Of a DNA stretch of 64,000 nt, positions 38,354 to 49,640 are shown piece by piece (position 1 is the stretch's first letter; each line of letters begins with the position of its first letter). Below the pieces are notes generated by a model that did no database searches, had not been told where the DNA came from, and saw only the letters and a program-made list of their open reading frames with translations. This DNA is from Symsagittifera roscoffensis (lineage: Eukaryota > Xenacoelomorpha > Acoela > Convolutidae): the NCBI RefSeq assembly GCF_963678635.1, contig NC_087068.1, positions 24,120,697 through 24,184,696 of the forward strand, read 5' to 3'. Both the position numbers and the translations under genes were made by a program.

Positions 38354-39077
38354 ACACTTAGATAAAATGAAGTTTAGAATTCCAATCGGCCATTTTCCCC
38401 CTCTCGGATCGGCCCCCCATTTGCTGCGTAAAGTGGCACTTCATAATCTCTCCAACTCCTTCAATATCTGCCACTGGCCCTCCTCGGTCATACTAATGGC
38501 CGACATTTCATCCGCGATGATGGCTTTGTTGCCAAATCGTGGACCACTGGTAAAACCATTGTTAACGCCTGCGGCGTAGCTAACTGATGATCAACCGTCG
38601 GCGATGCCTGATTTGTTATTGGACATAAGTCTGGTTCACTAATGTATGCCGACAAAAATCATGGTTGATTCCCCTAAGTGTCTTTTGAAGGACTATTGAT
38701 TTCTGCACTACTAAGTCGGCGTGACACAAAAACTGCCATTCCTAAATTTGCTGCCATTTTGTCTAATAACGCGCGACCTGCCTTGTCAATTGACTCCCTC
38801 GTCCTCTGAATTTCCGCCTGTGCCACGCCAACCAGTTTTCCAAGCACCGGATTTTTACTATTATTCCGTATGCGCGCCTCCAGACCCTGGTATAACGCCT
38901 GTAGTCGAATTCCGTCCACATTGTTACCATGGGCATCGACAACGATTGGTATAACAATAATGTGCTTTGTAATTGGACACAATTTGTCAAGCATATCCAC
39001 GAAGTTCCCCAAAACGTTCTCGTCCATATCAAAGTAAGTGTCTTCGGCAGTACGCTTGTTCGGACTCGGTATCTTTT
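38354..39077 (-). pseudogene. Gypsy 3' module, copy A
   Basis: Contains a - strand frame (39,027-38,674) of about 117 codons starting MDENVLGNFVDML and including ITKH, PIVVDAHGN and a helical E/R/K-rich segment. It is preceded by an SPNKRTAEDTYFD-like stretch. The same order of motifs occurs in copy B immediately upstream (39,636-39,140), so the module was duplicated. I do not recognise a protein family; by position it could be a C-terminal or third-ORF product of the retrotransposon. The flanks of both copies share a tttttccccctctcggatcggcccccc block. Confidence 0.5.
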
Positions 39078-39139
39078 TTGGGCTTTTACTGCCTTTAAGT
39101 TACAGAACTAAGTTTCTAATCAGGCAATTACAAGTTCAC

Positions 39140-39661
39140 ATTTAGCTAAAATGAAGTTCAGAATTCTAAGCGACTTTTTCCCCCTCTCGGATCGGCCCCC
39201 CTTTTGCGGCATAAGTTGGCACTTCACAATTTCTCCAATTATTTCAATATCTGCCGCTGGCCCTCCTCGGTCATACTAATGGCCGACATTTCATTCGCGA
39301 TGTCCAAATCGCCTGTGGGCATTGATCCGCTGGAGTCACCGTTGATGTCTGCTTTGCCAGAAAGCCTAGGTCCACCGTCCTGATCCTCTGGTGATTTTGC
39401 TGCCAAAACGTGGACCACTGGTATAACCATTGATACCGCTTATAACGCGGATAGTCGAACTTCGTCTACCTCATTATCATGGGCATTGACAACAATTGGT
39501 ATACCGTTGGTGTGCTTTGTAATCCGACGCAATTTCTCAAGCACATCGAAGAAGTACCCCAACTCGTTCTTGTCCCTATCAAAATAAGTGTCTTCGGCAA
39601 TACGCTTCTTCGGACTCGGTATTTTTAGCGGGCTAATGGACAATTTCTTAGATAGGGCCAC
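39140..39661 (-). pseudogene. Gypsy 3' module, copy B
   Basis: The - strand frame 39,661-39,440 has SPKKRIAEDTYFDRDKNELG, then ITKH and PIVVNAHDN, parallel to copy A, but it breaks off at VRLSAL. The remainder (39,430-39,239) continues in another frame. Compared with copy A the central portion is missing. It is a tandem duplicate, with the function unknown. Confidence 0.5.
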
Positions 39662-40609
39662 TCAGCCACCTGAGCTCACCCTCGTGGTCTGCTAACAGTT
39701 TTACAGCCCGAATTGTGGGGTCACTTGCAATAGTACATTAGGGTCCTCATCTGAAGTGTCCATGGTCGTCGCCACAATAATCCGCTTAGTTTCAGTCGTA
39801 ATCGCATTTGTGAAGAAGCGTTCTTCCAAAATTTTCTTCCAAATTTTTCGGCGTTCTTCCAAAATTATATGTCCATGTCCGTCAAAGCATGGGTTGGCGT
39901 GTTCGGCGCGGCTTCTCCCTCGTCAGTTGATGATATAGCACAATCGAAGTTGATTGTTTCTCCCAATTCTCCGTTTACCTTTGTACCACGCTATTCTCCT
40001 CTTAACTATTTTCGCAAAATCCTGAATGCATCGCGGTAGTCAATCGGTTGAGCTATCTATACAATTGGGACTATTAGCTGTTCTCGCCACGTCGCCCAAC
40101 AGTTTCCATGGTGCTGATACTTTAGGTAGCTCCGCGGTGGCCTGCACAGCCGCTTCCTTGCTGGGATCCATTGAACTTTGCCGCGAGGACTTATCTAACG
40201 TCACTAGTGACTCCGAGTCGAAACTACCTAAGCTGATTGAAATATCAGACAACTTTTCCCGAGTCCAACGTGACTGTATGATCTGTTTAATTACTACTTA
40301 CTCGTTTAATTTTTCAAAATAAGATTGCGGTTTTAAATTGGTCTGCCTTTTCCGAAATATACGGTTATCTTTCTGCTGAGCTGTAAGGATGGTGCCTTAA
40401 TTGTTGATTTGTTGGGTTTCCCTCTAGTGACTGCTGTCGATTCCGCCAAGGAATGAGCTACCCGATTGTACACGCCCAGAACCCCCGCAGGAAACATCAC
40501 TTGTTGCAATCTAGATTAAAAAAAAAACAAATTTTCAAGATAAATTACCCGCCAAAGCTTTTTTCGGACCGTATGCCAGACAATTTTTGATTTACGACCA
40601 AAATGAGCT

Positions 40610-41481
40610 TCAAATGGCAAACATCCCAGTATTGATGAATTGCTGCTCTAGACGTGAAAAAATTTCATTAACTGCTCTCTTGAGCGCCGTTCTTGGTTTC
40701 TGAAACGAACATGCCATTAGACATTCTTTCAGTGTACGTATGCATATTTCCACTAACCCCATGGCACGATGCTGCTTAACTGGAGCAAACACTAACTGAA
40801 GGTTGTTGGTTGTAAAAATTTTGCGTATCGATTGCGCTACGGAATCCGACCCTTGGTCTGCACGAATGGCTCATGGGATCGTGTGAAGTGCAATGTAGTT
40901 TTCAAAAAACTCTTTAATCACTGTAGCTGTTGTTTCGTATTGATTTTTTTGAAGGAAAACTTGAAAAACTATCAATGCAAATTAGCAAAAATTTATCAGT
41001 ACCCATACTGGCGGTAGCGGACATGTAAAGTTAACTGTAATTCTTGATTAGTTTCTTCTAAGAGATTCAACTTAGTGACGTCCCTCTCCGGAATTACCGA
41101 CTTCGAATTTTTACCCGATTGTATCCACTCCTTGCACTTGGCCGTGTGCCCTTTGTACAGCCGCATCATAACTGGTGCTCTAAGTTGAGGTACCATAACG
41201 ATTCTATCTCCTAGAACGAGACTTCCATGCGAACTATGGAACTGATACAGTGATTCGTTGAAAGGATGATATAAGGTTTTGATTTGGTCGTAATTTATTG
41301 CAATTAACGCTTCAACTATGCAATTGAGAATTTCATCAGCCTTCGTAGGAGTTGCGATAAATTCTGCATCAAAGAACTCAGCCCAATCGAATAAGGAATT
41401 CGGGAACATTGCCAGCGGGATAATACTGGTATCAGCCGATGGCTGTGTACTCGACGTTGTCCCATGGACATTAATCGACAA
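40610..41481 (-). pseudogene. Gypsy integrase: H2C2 region and catalytic core
   Basis: The 161-codon frame 41,481-40,996 contains SLYQFHSSHGSLVLGDRIV and VPQLRAPVMMRLYKGH, the segment that precedes and starts the zinc-binding domain of Gypsy integrases. Further along, after frame breaks, AIRADQGSDSVAQSIRKIF carries the second catalytic Asp, and GLVEICIRTLKE carries the catalytic Glu (frame 40,792-40,610 and its upstream extension to about 40,870). The reading frame is broken between the parts. Confidence 0.72.
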
Positions 41482-42240
41482 TAAAATTTGAGTCTCCTGC
41501 TCGTCACTTCTCCGGTTTTTAAGTCTTTACTCAAACTGCTTATTGCCAACCTTTTTATTATTTTACAATTGAAACAACTCTCTGTGCGCAAGTGAATTGA
41601 TGTAAAAATTTGATGTAATGACAGTGCTAGAACAAGTCGATCAGTGCTAAAACGCTTTTTTGCTGCACATTCCCTTCGGTGACTCAACTCTCGTTGCAAT
41701 TTTGATTTGCACATTACGTCACTGTTCAGGTTGAGCTTTCCAGTGTTACTCGAGGCCAACGGTTGCAATAGCTTATTCATGCTATCGATTTGTGCCACAA
41801 CAAATGTGTAGCCTAACTCCATTACTAACGGGGCGATTGCTGCGGAGTGCCTAGATAAATAAGCAACCAACCCAATATGCATTCCATGGATATGTTCTAT
41901 TGTTTGTTGTCAATAACGCCTTTTGATCTGTAACAATCTTAAATGGAGCCCCAAAAAAGTAGTTCTGATAGCGCGTCACGGCCCAAACGACAGCTAATGA
42001 TTCCAATTAATAAATGATATGTTTTAGCTCAGCCTCATTCAAGAATCTTGAAGCATATGAGATAGGTGTCCTCCACCCATCGGCTCGAAACTGATCCAAG
42101 GCAGCCCCCAAATCTTTCTTCGAAGCGTCGCACTTTACCTTTGTTTTAATAGTAACATCGAAATGGTCGTTTTGTAGAAGTTGACTTTCTCGTTTTTGCA
42201 AAAGCATTCTCATGATTAGCACACCAATCGAACCTCAAAA
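41482..42240 (-). pseudogene. Gypsy RNase H and connection region
   Basis: The frame 42,222-42,007 has KCDASKKDLGAALDQ, then WRTPISYASRFLNEAELKH, the start of a Ty3/Gypsy RNase H with its first catalytic Asp. The next frame (41,882 downward) begins near LVAYLSRHS, corresponding to the ADxLSRHP end of the RNase H region. Stops and frame changes separate them from each other and from the RT. Confidence 0.72.
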
Positions 42241-42449
42241 TTTTTTTCATTAAGTTGCAAAAAATGGTTCCATTGTCGCGAGAAAATTCGGGATAAAACG
42301 GAGGAATTGATTTAGTTACCTGATTAACAAGCGTATGTTTGTAATTTTTTCCGGTTTTTTCATGATGACAATAGAATCAACCTTTCATTCAACAGGAACG
42401 GTACCTCTATTAAACAGGCGAAACACTACCCACTCTATTTTTTTGAAAT

Positions 42450-42950
42450 TTTTTTTACAATTGCTCCGTTTTACCGCACGTTTTTATCGTTTAGTAGGTT
42501 TAGGAAAGCTCTATTTTCCCGCCAATGGCGTTCTTCAGAATCTCTGGTTGTAATCAAGATACCATCGAGTTATATATGTACCTCCAGCAAATGTCCCAAC
42601 AATGAATCCATCACCCGTTGCGTAGGAACTAGTTTGGCATATCTCCCAAGCCATAAAAGCCCATCTTGAAGCGGTACGTGCCGGTTTTGCTCTCCCCAGT
42701 AATGCTTAACTTACATTGTCAAACCGTCTTTTTTTATTTCATTTGTTAATAGACATATTTCAAATCAAAACTTGAAAACCATATCGGTACATCTGTATCA
42801 CCACTGATAGCGAAAGCCACATTATCTAGCAAATCAGTCATGTTGGGCATTTGGTAACGATTTGACAAATTCGCTTATTTATCAGTTTTGACCTCAGGGC
42901 CAATTTCCTTGATCCGTCTTGTTTTGCTGCGACAAAAAGAAACAATCCTC
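42450..42950 (-). pseudogene. Gypsy reverse transcriptase remnant
   Basis: Translating the - strand across about 42,700-42,480 in shifting frames gives RVMDSLLGHLLEVH, then LDGILITTRDSEER and RAFLNLLNDKNVR. These match the QRLMDSLL, YLDD-ILI and EEH-VF-RL positions of Gypsy RT. The second Asp of the catalytic pair reads Gly, and stops interrupt the frame. It is clearly dead. The limits are approximate and the N-terminal fingers are not readable. Confidence 0.5.
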
Positions 42951-43699
42951 GTGCATTTTCCCAACTTAAAAATGTGTCCCTCTTTTAATAAATTTTCGTT
43001 TGTCTCTTCAACTTTAGGTAGTACATATATAGGGACCCGCTTGCCTTAACTTGTTTTGATCGTAACGTTGAGTGAAAGTCGGATCGAACTTCGCAATTTT
43101 TAAGCGAACTCTATCTCTCAAAGGATTCTTCTAAGTCACTCAAATTGTGATCGATCTCTGTACGTTGAATTGATGAGTACTATGCTTGCACTTGTTCTTT
43201 TGGCCCCACGACAACATCCTTCACCCCTCGAAACACTTGTTTCTGACGCACTTCAATGCTCAATGGGGGAATAAGTTGTTCCCAATTATGTTCTTTGGCC
43301 TTCCTCGGTAATGAAAAACTCCGCATCCTCGGCAATCTAGCCTACTGATTCAATTCTTATAAAAATTCGTCCAATAGATTCAATAAAATCATCCGTTGCG
43401 TTAAAAAACAAATTACGAAATTCGTTCGGCACTGATTTCACTGTCAAGTAGAGATGTTGAACTTTGAGTTCGTGAAGCTTAATCTAGGAAGCTAGCACAT
43501 CCGATCTATAATTCGGCCATCCAGTTTGCTACCCATTTGCACGCTCAACAATTTTCGCTTGTTTTTCCGGCTTGATATCTCACTGTCCGTATTGTAAATA
43601 CTCCAAACGTTTCATCGTTTTTGTTTTGTCTTTCTTAACTGTGAATCGCATTTGTCTCGAATTGGTTCAAGTCACTCAAATCGCCAATTCGATTTACTC

Positions 43700-43776
43700 T
43701 AGCCTTTTTGCAATTTTTTGGCAAATTGACTTCTTTCACTACAATTAATGCAAAAAATATTCTTTGCCGGACAATT
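43700..43776 (-). pseudogene. Gag zinc-knuckle remnant
   Basis: On the - strand the translation CPAKNIFCINCSERSQFAKK fits the CPA-C-x2-C-x4-H-x4-C zinc knuckle that ends Gypsy Gag. The His and last Cys are replaced by Gln and Leu, so it could not bind zinc. It is separated from the rest of Gag by the insertion at 43,785-44,705. Confidence 0.55.
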
Positions 43777-43784
43777 CTCCCCGG

Positions 43785-44705
43785 TTGTTTGGTTTCAACC
43801 AATTACCTCAATAATTGTGCCATTCTGCCAGATTGGTACAGCGCAACCTTTCGGCGGGACAGAAAAAGACGACTAAAGGCCTTAGTAACAAAAAAGTACT
43901 GCAAAGGAGGGTAGGAATATTCTGGAATTTTTATTTTTGAAATTTCGATCGAAGAGTGAATATTTCTCAGAACTACAAAAAAGACGGCCATTTTGACAAA
44001 AAGGAACGAAAAAACAGAACAACAACAATATAGTGAGAAACGGTCGTGCGGGAACACGAGAAAAACGGAGTCTTTTATCGTGGCAATAACACACGATAAG
44101 ATCCTTAGCAGTGGAAATTAGTGGAAAAGGAAGCTTCAGTGGGGAAGGAATATTCCGCGGAACCCTCCCGTGCCACAAACTGGGAGAGATGAGAACGTTA
44201 TCTAGAGAAGATTACGGGAGCGGAGGCTTGGCCCCCCAGAGACTGTTATATGTTAAAGGACTGCATAAAACTAACTTTTTAGCTACTCTGATGCCATAGA
44301 ACTTTGAGTTAACACCGGTATGATTTGATGTTTTAGAGTATGAGTAGCTAGAAAGAGGAAAGGGTCAATCCATCTCCAATGGATTTAATATAGAACTGTC
44401 ACACAAAAACATATTAAAATAGGGTATTCGAGCCGTGTTTTTTGAAAAGCAATCACGTAGTCTGAGGATCCGAGACTCAGCTATGTGGTTGTGTTCGCAT
44501 GTAAACGAAAGCTGATCAAAAGTCGTTTGACTGATGGCCTAAAAATAGTAACTTTTTACTTAGCCCTAGACAGACCAGAAAATCAACTGGCAAGGTCGAG
44601 ACGGTGAAAAACGAGTAGGATTAAGGTAACTGACGCCTGCCAGTCGTTAATAGGTACTTTTTCTACGCTCCGTCGCTGTGTAGTATTTGGGCGAATGTTA
44701 CAAAT
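43785..44705 (-). mobile_element. Insertion within Gag, possible solo LTR
   Basis: Gag reads up to SDKCHL at about 44,700 and resumes as the CPAKN knuckle at about 43,776. The roughly 0.9 kb between them is therefore extra. On the - strand it starts TGTAACATTCGCCC, contains a TATA-like segment and a GC-richer downstream part, and has no coding capacity, as a solo LTR would. I found no clear target duplication, so the class and ends are uncertain. Confidence 0.35.
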
Positions 44706-45550
44706 GACATTTATCTGACCTTTGCACGTTGATGTCATTCACTGGTTTTCTGTTGATGTAGCCTTCCTTGTTATTCCCAGTGGCATTCTGTCTGCAGAGG
44801 TGAAACTTGTTTCGCTCGAACTTCGATACACCACCGCTCACCCTTTTGAACAGCATCTCTCCCCTTTCTTTCACCACCGCAAACTGAAGGGCATCAGTGG
44901 GACTCATTGTGTCAGTACAAAGCTGTTTTCGCACCTCCTCATGCTTCATATTGAATATTAAAACATCTCTCACTATCGACTCTTCCTTGGAGCCAAAATC
45001 GCAGCCTCTGGCTAGGTCACTTGGATCTCCAAAAAAACTGCTCCAATCCTTCATTATTCCACTGTTTACGTCCAAATAGGATGAAACTGAGAATCGTAAC
45101 ATTCGGTTCCCGAAAGAACGCAATTGTTGACATTTTCCATAAACCGGCAAAGGTAATATCCTCAATTTTCCTATGGGGATTTTTCTGAAAGAAGAATCAT
45201 TGCCCTTGTTTTCTCAACGATAAGAACATATTCAACTTCAGTCGCTTGTCTGCCTCTCCTCTCGTGCTTCCTCGATACAACTGTCTCTCTTTGCCCGACT
45301 GACGAATTTCTTCCTCTCTCCATACTCTTATCGCATCTGCATTACGTGTTCCTCTGACGGCTCGTGCCTGTTCATCTTCTGTACCTGTCGGTTCCTCGAA
45401 TGTTGGATACAATTTTTCCGGTTGGGTACTGATGTCTAATAAATCAACGATGTCGGATTCCTCTTTAGCATTGACGACTAACTGAAATGTTTGGGCCCAG
45501 TCTTCCCATAGAATTGGTGGTTCCTGGGATGGTTCATGCTAAAAAACATC
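44698..45550 (-). pseudogene. Gypsy Gag-like protein
   Basis: Starting near 45,545 on the - strand, the translation EPPILWEDWAQTFQLVVNAK resembles the N-terminus of Gypsy Gag proteins. It runs through DISTQPEKLYPTFEEPTG into a K/R/E-rich part (frame 45,412-45,197). After a frame change, 45,165-44,698 gives CDFGSKEESIVRDVLIFNM, then EVRKQLCTD and ALQFAVVKE, the capsid pattern C-F...EE-IRD...R-LL found just before the zinc knuckle. Frame breaks and stops show it is a pseudogene. Confidence 0.65.
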
Positions 45551-46052
45551 TATACCACGGTAGTTTGATGCCAGAGATAACCTCAGAAATTTTTTTGTTT
45601 TTTGTTGCTAGACAGTTTATTGCTTCAAAAAACGGGTGCCAAAGTACAAAAAGGCTCAAAAAAATCAAACATATGTTGAGGAATGCAAAAGCTGGTTTTA
45701 TAAAGTTTTACAACGCAAAAAAAATGTGAAATTTAAAAACCGTTTCTCCAACGAGAGAGAGAGAAAAAACAGCACTTTTGTTACTACTTATGGAACTATT
45801 TAAAACCAACTTATTACTCTCCTAAGTTGGCATCAATAAACTTTACACTCAAATAACAGTTCAACAACTAACAAATTTGCCAACCAACTTTTGTGCTGAA
45901 TAACAAGCAATTCCAAAGTTAAATCGTTTAAAAATTTGTAGTTTTTTCTTAGTTTTAAGTAAATTTTTTTTGTTCGAAGAAAGTGCACAAAATTTCTGCT
46001 CGGCGTACTTTTTTTTTTCTTCTGACAATTTTCGACTTTTCAACTAGCCTTA

Positions 46053-46560
46053 TTTGGGTCAATTAACGCGCGGTATATTTTGTGCTTTTAACGCGTAAGC
46101 TGAGATTTTATCTGTCCTCGAAATTGAAAAAATGTTCCAAATTGAAATGAGGCATGCTATTTGATCTATTGAAATTTTGTTCCGATTTTCTATATGGTAC
46201 CATCCAGGTGTACATACCACAATAATTACCTGCCATGAGTCTATCAAAACACATGTTTTATATGAATTACACGCGTGGCAAATCATCCCGCTCTACGAAA
46301 TCGATCCAAATTGAATTGAGGTGGCTAATTGGTTTCATGCATTCCATACACGACTCAAATTATAACATTGCAACAAAATTTTTAACATGATCAGCCTAAA
46401 TTCATAGTTTTGTCAATAATTAGTTAACCAAAAACTATTCGAGACCAACTAAATGGCAATTGGAACAAAATTTTTTGAAAGTTTCATCAACTTTTTTCTA
46501 AAGCGAAAACAACTACATAGACCTTAAAGGGCAGTCGGAACACTCAGGGCGTCTTTTACG
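46053..46560 (+). repeat. Dispersed repeat family B, copy 3 (doubled)
   Basis: Starts with cgacttttcaactagcc then aattaacgcgcggtatatttt and gttccaaattgaaatgagg. A second round begins near 46,265 (cacgcgtggcaaatcatcccgc, then ccaaattgaattgaggtggctaattgg). It ends ggcagtcggaacactcagggc at about 46,548, with a partial repeat of that end. Compared with 12,002 and 16,069, the first half is present twice. Confidence 0.55.
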
Positions 46561-47350
46561 GCATTCAGGGCAGTCAGAACATTCACTCTTTTACTTCGTT
46601 GTTTTCTTGAACGCTCTTGTTGTCAATTTTGATGATGCCAAACTCAATTTAAATGGCTGAAAAGTTTGTCATATAATTTATATGTGGACTAAATTTATCT
46701 GCGAGTGCTCATTGTTTATCCTTCAAACATTGCTATTGCTGCTTTCTGGTATCTCTAATTTTTTATGGTGTTGCATAACTTAAGATAAGCTTTCTCTAAT
46801 CAAAAGCAAAAGGGGCAAAAAAGCACAAAACATCAAATGCTCACGAATAAAAAAGGTAAAATGGTGCTGTACGACCTGACGGCATCAAATTACAACTAAG
46901 TATGACAAGATCGGTAGAGGAAAATCGGGATAATTTGATCAGCCATTGGAATACTCGTCATATTGCTCAATCATGTTTCAGTCCAATAATTGCAAAAAGT
47001 TTTGAAGGAGTTCACGAACATGCCCATGAAGCGCTAGCTCAAGGCAGAGGCGGTGCAAGCTCGTTTGATTTACCCACAAAGCAACCATTTAAAAGAGCAA
47101 AAACTTACATGAATGTCAGTTTGGATGGTTCTTTGTTACGGTTTCATAGATGATTGGTACAGATAATCATCAAAAATGATGGGAGCTTTTAACTACGCCC
47201 ATAATTGTATTTTTAAAAAATAATCTTATGGGATGAACTGAAAAAAAACCAATGTTGCATCTTTTGAGTGAAGCAAGAAGTGAGTATCTTTCCGACGCTA
47301 CGAACGTGATGTTGGAGGTATCTATGTGTCGATGAGAATATCACGCTTTT
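46561..47350. other. No gene seen
   Basis: Contains an 83-codon open frame (46,902-47,153) without recognisable domain, start context or splice sites. No repeat relationship was found. Confidence 0.45.
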
Positions 47351-48360
47351 GAACCCCTGTATCAGTTGTTGCATCTCCGTTGATTTATACAGAAACGAAA
47401 TTGTGAGAAAGGACGGCGCTAGAAGTCACCAAGGAAAGATCGCGTTTAAGAGGAAAAATTTAGAGTCAAGCTGACCATTAAAGTCGGTATTGAAACTTTA
47501 CCATATGCCTAGGACGACTGGAATAAGTTGATACAAACAGAATAATCAAAAAACACGGTGCCACATTACGAGGCCAAACTGTGCACTGGATAGACGCACA
47601 ATTTTATGACTGTTTGATCCTGGATTCAGAGAAAAACTCTTTAAACATGTTCCAAAAGGTAAGTGGATTCGTTTTGCAAAACTTCAATGAATTCCGCGTA
47701 CCAATACCTGTCGCGTAAACTTTGTCGGGATATTTGTGGAATCCGAAGCATTTGTAAGGGGAATCCGCAAAAATAAGCGGAACCAGCAAACTGTGTGAGG
47801 ATTCCGATTTTGTTTGATACTAAACTTGCATACGAACAATTGAGATCTACCCGCATTGAAGTTACATGAATAAAAAATCGATTAAAATTGAGTTTTCTTG
47901 TCAGTGTCCACAAAAGTGAAAACAAATCGATTATAATCAATAAAAAACGGATAATAATATTACTATTTTTCGAGGCAAAAAAATCCTTTTTTCATCGATT
48001 ATAATCGAGTTTATTTTTCACTTTTGTGGACACTGATAATGAAATTAATCTATGATCAATTTTTTTTTCACCTTACTGAGATGCGAAATTCAACGAACAT
48101 TAAGTCTTTTCTACGTTTTCAACTGAAGTTGGTTAAGTTGGTTACTGGTTGTTCAATTTGATTTTTTTCTGCCTAACTTTGATATTCTTGTTACTTTTTT
48201 GTATTACTCAAAAACTGAAATTTGTTCATTTAAACAATTTGTTAAATTATTAGAAACTTTGGGGGGGGGGAATTGGAGGTGAACTAATCCTCCTTCCATA
48301 ATCCCCACTGCGTTTGCCCGTTTAGAACAACCCCCCCCCCGGGTGCATTTTGAGTTTAGT
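47351..48360 (+). repeat. Repeat block, segments R1+C, copy 1
   Basis: R1 (47,351-47,650) begins near gtatcagttgttgcatctcc and ends gtgcactggatagacgcacaat. C (about 47,651-48,355) holds attccgcg and ggaatccg motifs, the 134-bp palindromic element, and a G-run and C-run pair about 60 bases apart. Copy 2 follows directly (48,361), so the two are in tandem. Confidence 0.8.
47902..48035. repeat. 134-bp palindromic element, copy 1
   Basis: Starts CAGTGTCCACAAAAGTGAAA and ends with its inverse TTTCACTTTTGTGGACACTG. Inside, cgattataatc is also inverted. It resembles a deleted Tc1/mariner-type MITE by its CAGTG ends, but I see no flanking TA duplication. The same element sits at 49,069-49,203, 51,587-51,721 and 56,308-56,440 as part of the larger unit. 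Confidence 0.8.
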
Positions 48361-48447
48361 TTTTGAATCCCTGCATCAGTTGTTGCATCTCCATTGATTT
48401 ATACAGAAACAAAGTTGTGAGAAAGGACGGCACTAGAAGTCACCAAG

Positions 48448-48819
48448 GAAAGATCGCGTTTAAGAGGAAAAATTTAGAGTCAAGCTGAGACCATTAAAAT
48501 CGGTGATGAAACTTTTCCATATGCCTAGGACGACTGGAATAATTTGATACAAACAGAATAATCAAAAAACATGGTGCCACATTACGAGGCCAAACTGTGC
48601 ACTGGATAGACGCACAATTTTATGTTTGTTTGATCAAACAAACATAAAATTGTGCGTCTATCCGTGCACAGTTTGGCCTCGTAATGTGGCACCGTGTTTT
48701 TTGATTATTTTGTTTGTATCAACTTATTCCAGTCGTCCTAGGCATATGGAAAAGTTTCATTACCGACTTTAATGGTCTCAGCTTGACTCTAAGTTTTTCC
48801 TCTTAAACGCCATCTTTCC
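48448..48819. repeat. Long palindrome, arms about 186 bp
   Basis: Left arm 48,448-48,633 is repeated in reverse complement as 48,634-48,819 with only a few mismatches and no spacer. The centre is gtttgtttgatcaaacaaac. The arm is the last part of segment R1, which is single-copy and non-inverted at 47,433-47,610. The inversion therefore arose after R1 existed, by inverted duplication. Confidence 0.9.
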
Positions 48820-49068
48820 AAAAGTTAACTGGATTCGTTTTGCAAAACTTCAATGAATTCCGCGTACCAATACCTGTCGCGTAAATTTTGTCGGGATATT
48901 TGTGGAATCTGAAGAATTTGTAAGAAGAATCCGCAAAAATAAGCGCAAGCCGCAAACTGTGAGAGGATTCCGAATTTTGTTTGATACTAAATTTTCATAC
49001 GAACAATTGAGATCTGCCCGCATTGAAGTTAAATGAATAAAAAATTGATTAAAATTGAGTTTCCTTGT

Positions 49069-49203
49069 CAGTGTCCAAAAAAGTGAAAACAAATCGATTA
49101 TAATCAATAAAAAACGGATCATAATATTACTATTTTTTTTGAGGCAAAAAATCCTTTTTTCATCGATTATAATCGAGTTTATTTTTCACTTTTGTGGACA
49201 CTG
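49069..49203. repeat. 134-bp palindromic element, copy 2
   Basis: Same terminal CAGTGTCC...GGACACTG as copy 1, with one base less conserved in the left arm (caaaaaagtg) and a longer T-run in the centre. Confidence 0.75.
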
Positions 49204-49640
49204 ATAGTGAAACTAAACTATGATCAATTTTTTTTCCACTTTACTGAGTTGCGAAATTCAACGAACATAAAGTCTTTTCTACGTTTTCAACTGAAGTTGG
49301 TTAAGTTGGTTACTGGTTGTTCAATTTGATTTTTTTCTGCATAACTTTGATATTCTTGTTACTTTTTTGTTTTACTCAAAAACTGAATTTTGTTCCTTTC
49401 AACAATTTGTTAAATTATTAGAAACTTTGGGCGGGGGGGGGGAGAAATTGGATGTGAACTAATCCTCTTTCCATAATCCCCTTTGCGTTTGCCCATTTAC
49501 AACAAGCCCCCCCGAGTGCAATTTGAGTTTAGGTTTAGAAACGGACTGGGCCGTACACTCGCTTTGCAAAGTTTCCGCAAAACTCACTTGATAACTGCAG
49601 AAATTCTGGCTAAAATTTGTACGACGAACGAAACAAAAAT

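Larger units (their letters stand above)
37913..45550 (-). mobile_element. Decayed Ty3/Gypsy LTR retrotransposon
   Basis: Read on the - strand, the element shows Gag (about 45,550-44,700), a zinc-knuckle remnant (about 43,776-43,700), RT (about 42,950-42,450), RNase H (42,240-42,007), the integrase H2C2 region and core (about 41,460-40,610), a duplicated 3' module, then a purine tract and a 3' LTR candidate. The order RT, RNase H, integrase is the Ty3/Gypsy order. Frames are broken by many stops and shifts, and one inserted block interrupts Gag. No 5' LTR was found above 45,550, so the element is dead and incomplete. Confidence 0.8.
48361..49640 (+). repeat. Repeat block, segments R1+C, copy 2
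   Basis: R1 repeats 47,360-47,610 with about 95% identity by eye, then is followed by its own inverted copy (see the palindrome at 48,448-48,819), then C to about 49,620. C ends in a block (gtttaggtttagaaacgg, ccgtacactcgctttgcaaag, ttgtacgacgaacgaaac) that recurs at 52,040 and 56,645. Confidence 0.8.

Noticed and set aside
46902-47153. 83-codon + strand open frame
   Set aside because: No recognisable domain, no splice context, and it borders a repeat block; not enough to call a gene.
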